From NCBI RefSeq assembly GCF_028389875.1, contig NC_084672.1, forward strand, positions 62,001-126,000: 64,000 nt of DNA. Direction: 5' to 3'. Below are positions 20,190-34,600 of this stretch, piece after piece (positions within the stretch are counted from its first letter, which is position 1; each line of letters begins with the position of its first letter). Under the pieces are notes generated by a model. The model did no database searches. It worked only from the letters and a program-made list of their open reading frames with translations, and was not told the DNA's origin. Origin of the DNA: Rhea pennata (taxonomy: Eukaryota; Chordata; Aves; Rheiformes; Rheidae). Made by a program: the position numbers and the translations under genes.

Positions 20190-22552
20190 ATGGGGACAAA
20201 TGATTTTTTTTTATTTTGATGTGAGTTACAAAGGCAAATTTTACCAGCAAAGAAAGAAGACATGCCTTCTATTTCTAGTTACTCCCATGGTAAATACAAT
20301 GGTGCAAGGGAGTAAGCAAAGCTAAACGACCAATAAATTACAAAATACATATATTCAGTGCTGAGACTGCATATTTCATCAGAGCTTTTCTTTTTTAAAA
20401 AAACTCCACCATTTCATACTGTTACTCAGCTAAAATGAGTAGACTCCCATTTTTTTTATGATTATTTTCAAACAACCAATTTGGTTTCTTTTTTTAATTT
20501 TTGCCAAAAGCCTGATTTTTTGATATGTGTAGACAATAAGGCAAATCTTGTAAAGCAACTGTGAGGATGCTTTCCTCATGGGTACTATACTTGATTAGTA
20601 GAAGACCACTACTAACACCTCATTACCTCATCCCATCCTTGGGTTACCTCATCCTCTCTTGCGTTATAGTTTAAAGGGTTTTAGCAGACATTGGAAAGTG
20701 TTGTTTTTTATTACTTCCCTCAAAGGGGTAGGGATTAATCTCTTGTGGTTTGAAAGCTTGCAGAGTATAGCTGTATTTCCTTAGTGATCGTTCCATAATG
20801 TTCTACTATGATTTTCATCATCCTCAATACGAAGAATTAAAGTTAAGTCCTTCTGTTATACATCAAATTCAGAGACAGCTAAAAATCTATGCAAGACATA
20901 CTCCTAATTCTCACCTCCTCTTCAGATACCACTGGAAGAGAAATCCAATTCTAAGGTTTCTCTCTTTCAGAAGATGATCTACACAATGTTTCTTGGTTTT
21001 GGTATGTAAAAGGAGGAATTTTTGGTATTGGGAGTAACATGCATCAGTATTAAAATATATTTAAATACATTTAGACATTGCCAGGCTGAAATACATATTT
21101 AACTCTTAAAGGATTACAGAAAAGTTATCCTCAGACATGCGGCATTTCAAATACTGAGTGGCTTTCATTAGAAAAAGATCTGAACTGGCATTACTAACTC
21201 AGTGCAGATCAGAGAGATAAGGCAGCTCAACTAAACCCAGTTATCTGAAAGAATAGCACAAGTGACCTAAGAGTAACTTAAAATTTGCATTTCAGAGAGA
21301 TCTTTTGCCCTTTTTTCTTTTTATTTCTTCTTCTTCTTTTTTTATTCTTAAAAAGTGGTGGCGTGGAGTGTCTTTCTGGGGCAAGCATCTTTAGCCTACA
21401 AGCAATTTTAAGGCCAGATGTTTTTATGAGTCTCTCTGCATTTCTGTTGGATATGGCAGAACAGCCAGCACCACCACCAAAACTGAATTAAAAAAAAAAA
21501 ATCTAAGTAGTTAAAAAAGGGGGGGGGGGCTTAGGTATAGCTAGCAAATTGAAACTTTTTAACAGCTGACCTACTTAAGACAGTCATCTTCCTTTGACAA
21601 CTCTACAGGTAGAGCCTAGCGTTTATTGCATCAGATACAGATACATGGAGCATTGTTCTAAATTGGAAAAAAGCAAATTTTTATATTTCAAATGCTGTGC
21701 AAGCAACACTGAAAATTAACATCTCATATTTTTTAAATTTCCCTACCATTCTCCAAAAAGCTTTCCCCCTCCCTCCTTATGCACTAGTAAATACGTTCCA
21801 CAGTCCCTCTATGTAAGGGGCCACCTGTAAATTATTACAGTGTCATTAAGAGAAATAAATTTGAGAAAAATGAGCCACTAAAACTGTTCTATCTGCCTAT
21901 CGTACGTATATACGAATCATTCAGCGACTATTCTTGACACTTAACAATTCCCTAGTCTCTAATGGTTCTATTTCAGCAATTGGCTGCCACCACCACCACA
22001 AGCTCACGTACAAATGGGTAACCTAGACCTTGACCATTTTTTATTTCATTCCTTGCAGTTAAGAGAATAACCAAAACCTGAATACAATCTGTAACCTTTT
22101 TTGCTTTTAGAAAGAAGCAGACCGATTGCTCTGTAGTGCCATCTTTCTCTTCATACAAGCAACAAGAATTCAAGCCTTACAAAGCACATGCTTAGGCAAA
22201 TAAAGCACACAGATGCCCTATGTATACTCTAACACTAGTTTAATCCCCAGTGCTCTGTAAAAATACATTCTAAATTAACCTCCTCTCAAGGAACCTTCAA
22301 AGTAGACGATACAGATCATAAAGACAGAAGAAACCAACTCCCTGCAGACTCAGTCAGGGTCAATTCACTGAGGTTCTCATTCTTCCTTCATGATACATAT
22401 GATATACTCTAGCAGGGCATGGGCATATATTGATACACATAGCTATAGCCTTTCAAGATAATGTCCTCTATTCTGAGAGCTAGAGGAGACGTTAAAAGAT
22501 GTGCAGATTTTTCTTTTATCTCCCCTTTCACAGACTTGCTGGCAGAGGTTAG
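20190..22552 (-). other. IQGAP1: IQGAP1 3' untranslated region (approximate 3' end)
   Basis: AT-rich sequence following the stop codon, with no other coding signal. The length to the most distal AATAAA is about 2.3 kb, similar to my recollection of the human 3'UTR. Other AATAAA hexamers on this strand (for example near 20,707 and 21,320-21,345) could give shorter forms. A poly-A/poly-G interruption lies near 21,490-21,531. Confidence 0.7.
20210..20215 (-). terminator. IQGAP1: Candidate distal polyadenylation signal of IQGAP1
   Basis: AATAAA on the minus strand in an A-rich context. It is the last such hexamer before base composition shifts to the GC-richer region on the left, so it is the best candidate for the gene end. 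Cleavage would fall near 20,185-20,195. Confidence 0.55.
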
Positions 22553-22666
22553 TTATTTCCCATAAAATTTCTTATTCAGAAGGAAGATCAGAAGGTTGAC
22601 ATTTACTTTTGCTCTGTCAAACAACTTCATGACTGCAACGCCTTCATACTGCAGCTGCAAAAGATC
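22553..22666 (-). CDS. IQGAP1: IQGAP1 exon e31: C-terminal coding segment and stop
   Basis: 114 nt coding, phase 0 start after TTGGTAG, ending at TAA (22,553-22,555). It encodes [20 protein letters not shown], then [17 protein letters not shown] and stop, the invariant IQGAP1 C-terminus. The exon continues into the 3'UTR without a visible intron. Confidence 0.96.
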   Translation of the reverse strand, partial: DLLQLQYEGVAVMKLFDRAKVNVNLLIFLLNKKFYGK

Positions 22667-25600
22667 CTACCAAAGAAAATACATTTATCAGTGAGAAATC
22701 CTCCAGGGCTAATCAAGAATCTGTAAGACCCTAGGATACAAGGGGCTTTTGAGGACGATCTCATGAAATATATGGCATAAGTTAGGAAAATGAGTGGCTT
22801 AAAGATCTACCAGCACTGCTAAAACCACTCTAAGACAAAAGATCTTCATCTTTTTTAAATGTTTATGAAAACGTTTCATTGAAAACTGTGAAAGAGAGCA
22901 GAAAACAGTTCTAAGAAAGCCAAATTTCAAATCTAGACATCTCCAGGCTTTTCACTTCCTCAATTGCCATAAGGTCGTCATAATTTTTAAAGCGCGTTTC
23001 TCTATATGCCTAACCATATTAGGTACCCGTGAAACATTATATTCCACAGCATGACTTTATAAAAAGCTGAGCGGCCACAGGCCTTACAGAGGCAGTTTAG
23101 GGCACTGCGATCTAAGGCAGTCCTTCACGAGGACTAGAAACAAAATGCTGATTCAGTGATGCATCAGAGAGGGGAACAAAAAGACTCTCCTGATCTGTCT
23201 CATCAGTGGACTTATGTCAGCAGCCCCACTCTTGAATACCAAATACTGGAGGAGGCATTCATCCAGTGCTACTGGAGGGAATAATCTGTCTCCTGCTGCT
23301 GTCCAGTCTAGGTGACACTGGAATAAGTAATTATAAAACTACTACTCCTGTTTTCCATAAAAATTTTGACAACGACAATGCAACTCTTTTTACTGATGCC
23401 ATTGTTAATGCTATACTTGGATTAGTGCAGTCAGATTCCCCGCTCTCAGAACATTTGCATTTTCTGCAAAGCAGCGCTACAGAGGAGTAGTGGTACAGCA
23501 ATCTGTATGTATTAAGGGTGAATGACCTGGGGTAACCAAATGAACCAAGAAGTTCACAAACAGCTCCAACAGATTAGAACTGAAATGAACTAGAAGAGTC
23601 CTCTGAGCACTTATAGGGGACATGCACTGCAGCGGTGCCTCCTAGCAGCCAATTAGGGAACATGTGAAGGAGAGGAGATACAGACTTATCACGATGCACA
23701 GCGCTCCTGCACATAATCTATTTCAAGACCCCTGAGGCACTAGAGATCAAAAAACCTAGTGATGCCTAGGGAGCAAATTTTGGGGGACACCCAGAAGTAG
23801 AAGGAGTGGACAGAGATGTCAGGCATAACAGTACCAGTGTAGGAGGCACAATGGAGACTGTTTGGAAAAAGTTAGGTCTGCGTGCCTTTTCCAGTGGCCT
23901 GGAGTAACTAAAAGCTGAGGACTCCCAAGAAGTCGGCAGCTAAAGAAGCCAGTTAACTGCAGGGTGGCAGGAAAAACACCAGTACGCAATGAGTGGCAGA
24001 AGCCAACATGCCCAAGCCCAGCTGACCACTGCAGCAGACTCCTGATCTCTTTGCTGTAATGGAAAGTTGTGAAGCGCACACATGCGTGGATGTGTGTAAC
24101 TATGAACACAGATCGGTATCAGGAAACAAACAAATTAGTCTGAATCTCCCACTTGCATTACATCCGTTTCGCCTGCAAAAGGGTTGTTTTTAAGTGCATT
24201 TTTCACACTGCCCAGGCAGAAAAATATGTGATTAATATTACAATAGTGTCTGGCAAGCAGAAAAAGTATTTGCCGGCCGCATGCAGCCACAGAACTTACA
24301 GATCATACATTTTCAATGTTAAACAGGACAGTTCTCACCTGGTAATGTAACATAAAGGTTTCCATCTGTACTCCCATGAATTTTGCTTTTACCTCAAAAT
24401 CTCCTACTTCCTCTGTTGGACTGATTTCAAATATCACATTTTTAAACCTATGAAATTTGAAAAATGGAAACAGTTCATTACTGAACACACAATTCCTAAT
24501 GAAACAAGAAGGGAATACACCAGGTGAACTCAGAAGAAAAATTTCCAAGAATCTCATTCTTAACTCTAATTCTCTCTCCCTATTTAGAATGAGACCATAA
24601 AACCAAACCAGACTCAGGAGAATAATGAACGGAAACACAGTCTATGTCTACCAGAGCACATCTTTATGAAAGCAGTAATATCCTATCATAGGAAACAGGA
24701 TACTTTAGCACTTGCATATCAACACCCTCTTTAGTGTGCAAAGCACAAAACAGCATTCAGAGTTGGAAAAATTCTTGAAGCAGGTAGCTTTTAAATATTC
24801 CACAAAAGACATGACAAATTCTCAAGGCTAACACAATGCAGTTGGACAAATCCAAACTAACAATAAGTTGATTTTTTTTTTTCAACAGTGAGAGTTCTAA
24901 CTATTGGAGCAATTCACTAATTCACTTGAGGAGGTACCCTTCCCTGACTGCAGGGGTGGGGGGGAGAGAGGGGAAGCGATCATCTTTAAATTTTGCCAAA
25001 CCTCTCTATCAAAGATCCACTTCAGTTCACCCAGAAATAACAGAACTGAAAAGAGATCACTATGTAAGGTTTCCTGGCCCTTGCTACACAGGGATGCCAG
25101 CCTAGATAATTAAAACAATTTGTTCAGCTTTGATAGCTAAGGCTACAAACAATGCTGAATTTCAAGAGTTCAACCGTAAAGCAATCTGTCATGATCTCAG
25201 ACAAATATCAAGATCAATAGAACACAAACACTACTTGCAGCCCCCCAAAGGGATTATGTTCCTCAAGTCTGTGCAAGTTACAAGTAAGAGACAACAGAAT
25301 TTAACATACCTGTTTCCCTCTTCCCCCAGAGAGCTTACTTACCTCTTAAGGTTAGATTTTAAAGAGAAACTCACTGGTTAACTTGCAGGTCTTCAATCTC
25401 TAATAGCACTCCCTTCTCATGAAGTCGAGCTGCCGTATATTTTAGAGATATCTTTTTACTATTTTTGCCTTTCATCTCTCGAGGTTTCTTAGAGACCCTG
25501 TGACAAATAGATGATGAGTCAATGAGTAGGGAAATCCAATTTGGGCAAGTAGCTAGAACCAGTATAGCTAATAAACTGTAACTAACACTGCTGATAAACT

Positions 25601-28600
25601 GACTAGAAGAAATACATCATCCACCTACATCACATTTGTAGCTTGGATGTTATCTGGGGCAAAAGCCATGTCTTTGTACGCTAGAAAATGAGAACAGGAG
25701 CATGTGACTCGCCTAATGCATGAAATCTTTAATTTCCTACTACTTCCCCAAACTCTTACACAACAGGAGGAAAAAAAAAAGAAAAGAAAAGAAAAGACAT
25801 GGTACTTTATAGGAAGCAGTTCCATTTATCATTAGGCAAAAGTGAATCTTCTTAAGGTTAACAAGGCATTTTATTCGTATTCTGAAAATGGACCAGCAAC
25901 AGCAATTTCTACACAAACAGAAGTTAAAAAAGTAAGTGTAGCTGATTAATTCGATGATCCAAAATTACACACATCAGATATACTTACGCGTGACCTATGG
26001 CCCTGACTGGTTTACACTGTTTAAAATCTTCCTCTTCAATCTCAGTGTTCCTACTGCATGTCCAAGGGGAAAACCATTACAGTTGTCCTCCTTACCCGTT
26101 AGACTAATCTCTCCCTCACTGTCCATCCTTAACTGCTGCCCTAGGGTTTGACTTTCTCCATGTCTATTTGAGAAAACACAAAGACCCATTCTATCTTACA
26201 GTTCAAGTTCTACTTTAAAGTAGGTCTGCTTATCATGCCAGTAGTTACAGGCTTAAATTCCCCTACATCCCCCTGTTTCACATCTCTATGCTTCACCCTT
26301 TCCAGTAACAATTCACAAGGGCCAAAAAGCCACCTCTGAAATCTCTTCAAAACAGAAAATTCTTTCTGCAGCATGTTCAGATGAAAAATGTAACAGAAGA
26401 ACATCAAAGGAACTGCTGCTTTATATCAGAATGACACAAAGTGGGATTTCTCTCACTTATATCAGCTGTCAGAAAATTAGGAGAATATGCCAAACTTTCT
26501 CTATGGCCAATTGCCAGAAATAGGCACCTCCAAGAGGGCACGCAAACCCATTCCCCCCCCCCCCCCCCCAAAAATAATCTCAGCCTAAAATGGACAACAG
26601 TTCACTGCCCGTCAAAGCAAAAGGAAGTGATGAATTTAGGAGGAAGATATCACTTTTTGTCAGGAAAACCTCAGCACCTGAATTGGCTTCCATTGAAATA
26701 AACAACTCAGGACAAAAAATAAGACAAATCTTAATCAATGCTTGTAAGTAATCAAAATAGAGAACTTAAAAGTTAGATTAGCTTCATTCTCTGCTTTTAG
26801 AAAGAACGACAGGACAGACTGAGCAGCAGATGTGTTATTTGGGCACCTCACTTTATTCCCCCTGCTTCTATGTTCCCCTCTCCCAGAAGGACAAAAAATA
26901 TTTTAATATGTCTTTTTGACCTCATTCAGGGCACTGCCCTCTCCCTGGTATTTTCACACCATTGGTATGATCCTTCTGCAGGATCATTAGTTTGGTAAAG
27001 TGCTTAGACCAGAATCTCTGAGCAGATGGCAGTCCCATTCTTCTTAGCATTGACATATAACTTTATTCTTTAAGGAGTGCTTCTAGAGCCACAGCTCCAA
27101 GGTCCCAAGATACTTACTTGCCCTTGCTTGCCAGGTTATCCAAGCAGGTTTTGATGTAGCTTTTGTAATAATCCACTTGTTCCCCATAAAAGGTAGCTTT
27201 GGAGTTCAAGGCACTGTACGTCTGCTGCAGCTTCACCAGCTCTGCCTTTCTTCTCTGACGGTATCTACGCTGATTTCGGATATCCTACAGCACAGAACGA
27301 CTTAGCAGCCACTGCTGGATGCTCTCTGGCAGTTGCTCAAGCCCAGCACATTGAGACAGACTATTTGAAATGCACTATTTTGATTTGGCTTAGCCTTGCT
27401 TTAGGCTACAAGCTGTAGCGAGATTCCCCAGTCATACTTGCCCCAGTTTAAGCTTCACCACCTCTTCTGTGTGTTGACTATTTATGGAACTAACCAACTC
27501 CCTCCCCACAGCAGTTTATTTGAATGCGTTTTTGCTTTCTCCAACTTAGATGCTGCCAGAGCTGCAGTGACTAGAGCGGGCACTAGCAGTAGGGGAATCT
27601 AAGGGTTGCGTCAACTTCTACCTTCTCTGAGTAAAAAAGAAATCCTACAAACGCTATAATCATACCAACGCACAAAATTTCCTCATCTTTCTTTGTCAGC
27701 CAGCCATTTTAAAGCATATGTTACATTAATAACTGAGCAAAAAAGTGTCACACAGTCAAATCAACTTCCTTTTTCTTTTCTGATGCTTATTAACTACTTG
27801 ATGATTGATTCCAACATAAATAAATAATCACCTTTAGAAGTCATGTTATGTACATAATCTTTCTCACACATTACCTCGGTGAATTTGTGGTACAAAATAC
27901 ATCCTCGCCATAGTAATGAACAACAGTATGATACCAATTTTGAAAGATTTTTTGTCTCCTGCTTTGCATTTTAGGAATTGTTGGATGGGTATGTTTAAAT
28001 ACAAATACTGCTTAGGATTTCTTTTAAGTTATGTGCAAGGTTTTCTTGTGTGACTAAGTTTGTAGAGGCACTATTTAAACTAGTGAACAGCAATAGGGGG
28101 AGGAAAAAAAACCTCAACAGATTAGGGTTTCCCCCAAGCCACAGTATTTTTCCTTATAAAGTGCCCGAGATCCTACCAGCACAAGCATTTGAGAAGATAT
28201 GAATTTCTCATTAAGATAAATGACTTTCTAAACACAAAGAGGTGAAAACTCAGCAACAAAGAAGTATGTTTCATGTTTCTAAAGTAACTAATGCAAAACT
28301 TACTCCTGAAAACTCCATAGACTAGTTTCACAACACTGCAAATTGTGGAAAATCATAATCACGACTACTAGGAAACCACTGATGGAAATACCTTTGCAAT
28401 ATCATTGATTAGTTCCTGGTATTTATTTTCTGCATTCACAGTCCCCAGTTCTGTCAGCTTCTTCAAGCCTGTCTTGATTTTCTCTTTTTTTTCTTGAAGA
28501 TTTAAATTGCTGTCTTCCTTTACGGATATAGACTTTTTCATCTTATCAGGAGTTTTAGCATCACGAATGGCCCGTTTCTGCATAGCTCTTTGATGCTCTG

Positions 28601-31600
28601 CTTCCTAGGGAAAAAAAAAAGCAACAAAGCTACAAGTTCACAAACAGATTGATTTTAAGGTGATTGGGAACCACTCTGACTTCCAGCATAACACAGGATA
28701 GAAAATTTTGTTCAGATATTCCTTTACTGAAGCCAGTGAATGCATTTTTGGCAAACGCATTCATGTATAGGAACCAGCACTAGCCCACCTGCTGTTTAAA
28801 ACAGCCTTCTAGATAGACAGACAGACAGACATTTAGCAGCTATCAAAAATGTTAAGTTTATGCATACAATGTATTTCCATTATATTCCCTTCCCATCGTT
28901 GTGACACGCATTTCCATCATCAACATGTCACAGCCCCACTGTAATACACAACCTCTAGGCTTCGATGCAGATTCCCAAGTATACCCGCATATGTCTGGAT
29001 AGACAATAATTTCTCAGTCCAAAAAGAACGTAAGGAAGCAAATTCTTCATACTTGCTCTGAAGTAGCTGGAGTTTCTAAGATTTCAGTCAGGGTTTCTCC
29101 TGGTTGGAAGCGGATTACATCAACAATTAAACGCTTTGTACTGCAAAGAAATCAAGGAGAATAGGCGAGAACATTTAAGGCTGAAAGACCTTCAATATTC
29201 TTGCTTTGCAACAATGACAAAGCATCACCAATTTCTCTAGTCACATTTTCACTGGATGCACACTTGGCCTATCATAAACCAGACCAGATCCCTGATAACT
29301 CAGTGTCAAAAAGTAAATTACTTTTCAGAAACTAGTTCCCTGCGAGGTGCTCTTATGCAGTACACCGGTTTGCTCCCCAGCACCTTCGTAAGCACTGGGA
29401 ACATTACCCTCTATATTCCAAGGCAGCCCCAGTACTGCTATCTGGACCACAGAGGCTGCAATTCTAAGGTGAAAGGCAGAACAGGTAGCAGCAACAGCAA
29501 TCTCATGTAGCCAGAAAAAGTCTAAAATAATACCTATCCATAAGTGCACTTTAGTGCTTTGTAATAGGTATCAAACATCTCCATAGGGACTATTTTTTTA
29601 CGTATAGAGTAATTGAGCCCAACTGGGTATCTGTCTCCAATCTGGAGCAAGACAGTGTTGTTCCTTGACCTCGGTTACGATTTAATCACAATCAGTGCCC
29701 AGTCCGATGCAATCTGTCCCTGAAGCAGATGATGAAACCAAAGCGTACTTTCAATACTTTGTAGTGAGGTTGTCATTATTTCTGGCATCACACAAAGTCT
29801 GTCAACACCTTTCTTTATCATCAATATCTTTGATTACTACAGGCACAGGCCCAAAATCTTTTCTGTTGTAATCAGTGTTAGATTCTTTTGGTGGGTGGGG
29901 AAAATACTGATATATCTTTTGAGAAACCCAGTTAATGTAAGTTATTCTTGGAAGGGTGACTTTTTTTCGGGAGGTCACTGCTCCGGCAAGACCCAGTGTA
30001 AACCAACCTGAAGACTTCTCAGTTTAACTATCTAGCATCTGAGTAAGAATGTGTATTCACCAGAGCAGGTGAATATGCAACTGAATGCCAGATAGCTGCT
30101 CTACACATCTCAGCAATAGGGGCTTGCTTAAAACTGGCCAAGAGATAGGAAATAGTACTAAGTCCTCCCAGATGAAGAGTTTGGTAATAATGAAATCCTG
30201 ACTGTTCATTGCTCTCTTTCAATTAGGCTCACATCGCTTCTTTTCCCAAAAAGCTATTAGGCTTCATTGGATAGAGTCAGATTTGAGGAATACAGAATCT
30301 AGAGAGAAGGGGACCACATCAATTAAATAAACCAAAAAAAGGACAAGAACAACAGCAAAGATATCTGAAGGAGATACTTTCCCCAATTAGGGGAAAAGCT
30401 ACATAGAAAGAAGCTAATTCTGTAAGAACTGGCTAATTTAGCAGTACAGTACAATATTACTCATATGTACTAGACTTTTGGTTACTCACAGATTTTCCAT
30501 ATGTTCCTCATTTTGTATTAAAAATATTTGCATAAGGCATTATATAGGCAACACAAATATCAATACATCTAAATTTTAGATCTGCAGACTTCAGGGTTAA
30601 ATTGTGATAAACACAATGAATTACTTCAGAGAGCCTTTATGAATTATTCACATACAGGTAAATTTGCCTGCTTTGGTCTCACTCACATCCAGAAGCTTTT
30701 TCTGACAGTTTTCCCCTCCAGAACCAGCAAAAAACAACAACAAAAGCCAAAACAAAAACTTTTAAAGGAAGCTAAATTCTACTGTGACAGAGAACAAAAC
30801 AGAACAAATTTAACAGCCACAGAATTTCAAGGACATGGCTATAAGCTCACTGTATTCTGAGTATCAGCCCCACCTTAGCTTAAATTAAATTTCGATTCTT
30901 TTATTTTCACATACAGATTAGCTGTAAAGATTCAGCTTCTACCCTGCGCATTGTCTGAGATATGTGCCAGGCAGTTACCCCTCACTTACTTCAGCAGAAT
31001 TGTCCTTGCATCCATCTCTGCGTTCTCATCACCAGGAACATCAAATTTATTAGTGAGCGTGAGAGAAACTTCAGTCTTTGCTAGCATTTCCTTGCTGGGG
31101 TCATTAACATTGCCAGATCCTTCCCCTGCCAAGTAGAAAAAGGTGTTATACATTTGATTGTATTCTTCTCATTCTTGACTGCTAGAGCTTTGTAATTTTT
31201 CCTACTTAACAGACCACAGAAAAATAACACTGAGCTTCCCACACTGTTAAAATGATATTTCATATGCCAATAATGGATTTTTAAAACATTATCTTGAATA
31301 TGTCAGAGGATTTTTCTTCACAAAACTGACAATGAATGGGCCACGAAGAGAAAGGTAGCAAGTAATCTCAAGTCTGTAGACCTTACAAACGGGGTATATC
31401 TTGCACACTATATCTCAGCCTCTCTTTCTCTATAATGAGAAGTCTACCTGGCCAGCCAAAAATATGTTAAATAGAAGTATCGGTCTGCTTTATTGCCCGT
31501 GTCATCATTAGAATGAATTTTTAAAGCAAAGAGTAAAACGCTTATTAGAAACCAACCTTGTAATCTTCTATTAAACAAACTAAACTATCCTGTCAAAAGG

Positions 31601-34600
31601 AATTTCAGCTGCTCTAATTGTATCTGAGCTTTCTGTCAGAACACTTGTTAGGATGTGTTTTTCCAAACATTTGTCCCCCTTTTCCAGAGAGCTAGAAAAA
31701 GATAAAACTGAAATATTAACCACACCAATACAGTATATAAAGAAAAATGAAATGAAGGGGCACTTTCTAGTTAAACTCAAAATCTAGGTTCTCTCAGATA
31801 ACACCTTCCTCTGTTGTTCATGAGCGCTTGGAAGAAAACAATCATTCCTTTAAAAGGCTCTAACCTTTCTCATCAATCAATTTATAAGTAAACATTTTGC
31901 TGGCAAACCATCTTCTCCAAAACATCCTCACCCCCAAATGGCAGACTTCACGCTCCCAATAGCTGCAACATGAAAAATCAAGGAAGGAGAAAAGCTCATG
32001 CGACTTTCCAGTGTTTGTCATCTCATGGAGCAGTGAACTGTAGGGTCAGATCCAGTTTTCAGAAAACTGTCACAGATTAGCAACAGTAGTGTTAGCTTCT
32101 TCCTCCTCCATTAGAAGAGGGTAAAATTCTCTCCTTTATCAGATATTCATTAATGTATAGAAATAATTGAATAGGAGGGAAGCAGTTACCCTACCAACCA
32201 TACCAAAGATCTTTATAGGAACACACGTTCCTTTCAAAGTTCAGTAATATATGTAAGTATTTTACATTACAAATACAGATCTCTAGAATGAAGAACAAAT
32301 CCTTTCAAGTAAGCTGGGGCAGAGCGGGGAGATCCAATATAAGGGAAGAAATAAAACATTTCAAAATTTATTTCTTCTAGAAATTCAGGGAAGTGGAGGA
32401 GAATGGGGCAGAAAGAAATGAGGCTAGTGAGGTTGTTCTTCCAGTGTAACAAATTCTGTTGTGAGAAAGAACAAACGAAAAAATTTGTTGCTGCTCTCTT
32501 AGAGCACCTGCTTTCAAATGACCTATGACGACTCCTTATATAGCTTCTTTACTGTATTTCGGATCATTTACGGCAATATCACATATTTCTTAAGTAAAAT
32601 AAAACAGATCACCTATTAAGGACTCAATTGTAGGAACCTCTCCCAGATCATCCAGCAACTCATGGATCGGATCATTGTGCTCTGGAGCAATTGCATCTTG
32701 ATGGTCTAAGAGCAACTAGATGAACAGACAGAATTTGTTTATTTTTTTTAACCACAGATCCTTTTCTAGCCAATGAAATGATCTCACTCAGAGCTGGTTT
32801 CTTTTAGAAAGAGACCTTATTTCATCCCAGTCCAAAGCAGCAATATCAACATTATCATATACGTTATTATACACTTACACACTTTCAAAACAACTTAGAA
32901 AAAATCATAAGGAAATTACTGAATTCTATAAATTGACAAGCTTTTACACACTAATGACAGTTTTTACCTTTAAATTTGGTAACCTGGATTTCAACTCAAA
33001 AGTAGAATTTTCTTTGTGAGCATTGCTTATAAAGAGCAAATGTAACCAATGCATACTTACAGTATGTGTATTGATGATTTCACCAATGGAAATATAAATA
33101 ATTGGTTTAGTGAGAGTAACTAAGTCAGAATATTCATCAATATTAAATTTATCTTGCAATTCAGGGACCTCACAGGCAGCCTGAAAAAAACGTCTTTGAA
33201 AAAAGGAGGAGAAAAGAATCAGTATAACTCTATGAGTCACATGACATATCAAGAGCATTAACTCCCTGTGACAATCCCAAGCAAAACCACTGTTCTATAA
33301 TCTTCTGTACATCACAGCATGCTACAATTTGTCGACTTTAGTGTACCACAAAGTAAACTCAAAAATTTAATTATTGTCATTGAGCATGTTGACATTCGCT
33401 CATTTTCAGCATCCACAGCACAGGTCTGTGACTCAAGGGACTCTGTTCACGCATCCTCCTGCCTTCAGTGCAAGAACAACTCCTCCTTCCCCCCTTCCCC
33501 CACCCTGCTCCCAGCTGCCTTTGGTTTTCCTTATTACAAAACATGAAAGGTTGAAAACAAGAGTTCTGGAATGAACATTTGATTTTACTACATAAACAGC
33601 AAAACACCAACCCTCTTCAATTTCTGAGCACCAGTTAGCTTTTACATGAAGGCAGGGTTCATACAGGAAAAAAGAATGGGGTATGTCCGTATTAGCTGTC
33701 TATGTCCATAGTATCACGATAAATACAGAGAAAGTCAACCTTAATATTGACTTGTCATAAATCAGAATACTTGACTTGGCAATCTCATTAATATACTACG
33801 CATGGTTTGTGAATTCTGGGTACGCATTGTATTTGCCATTGTCACCGATGTTTATGTAACTCTGGGAGTGCAAACTCTTATTTTCAATAGGCTACTTATT
33901 TAACAGAGATGGAAGTTATATTTACAATTTATTATTATCCCTGTCAAACCTCCCGACTTAGTTACGGTCTTCTACCTGAATTTCTGATATGACTGTGAAA
34001 GGTATTCATTAATGATGCTTAGATGCGCATTGTCTCCCATGAACATCTTATTGGATGCAGCATGCTGTAACATCTTTGCAATGGAACCAAGGTTTCTGCG
34101 TTGATCTGTAGTCAGCTGACCTCCAGCTGAAAGATCAATGATGTCAAACGCATCTGGTGCAACAATGGCCGGATTCATGTAGCGATAATAGAGTAAGTTG
34201 CCAACAATCTGGGAAAAGTTGAGTAGAGAAACATGTCAATAAACAGAGGTATAGATCACAACTACATTTTCCTGAAACTATTCTGACTGTGCTTTGATTA
34301 ATTATTTTTGTGCAAGCTGTAGGCCCATTTCAAGATTAAAGTTCCACTGTCCTGTCAAATACAAGCATATGCTATCCCAAGAATCTACAGCGTAAAGAAG
34401 ATTAAGATGCAGTAGGATGTTAATCACAAAGAGGGAAAAACGAGCATGACTAGCTACAGGAATATAAGGCTACAGATATGCCTATGTATAAAGATTTAAA
34501 TTTTTAATCTATAAAATGTATGGACAGGAGATATTATCAAGTTATCAACGCACTACTTACGTGATCATGAGAAAATTTACCATGGGAATTAAACAGAAAT

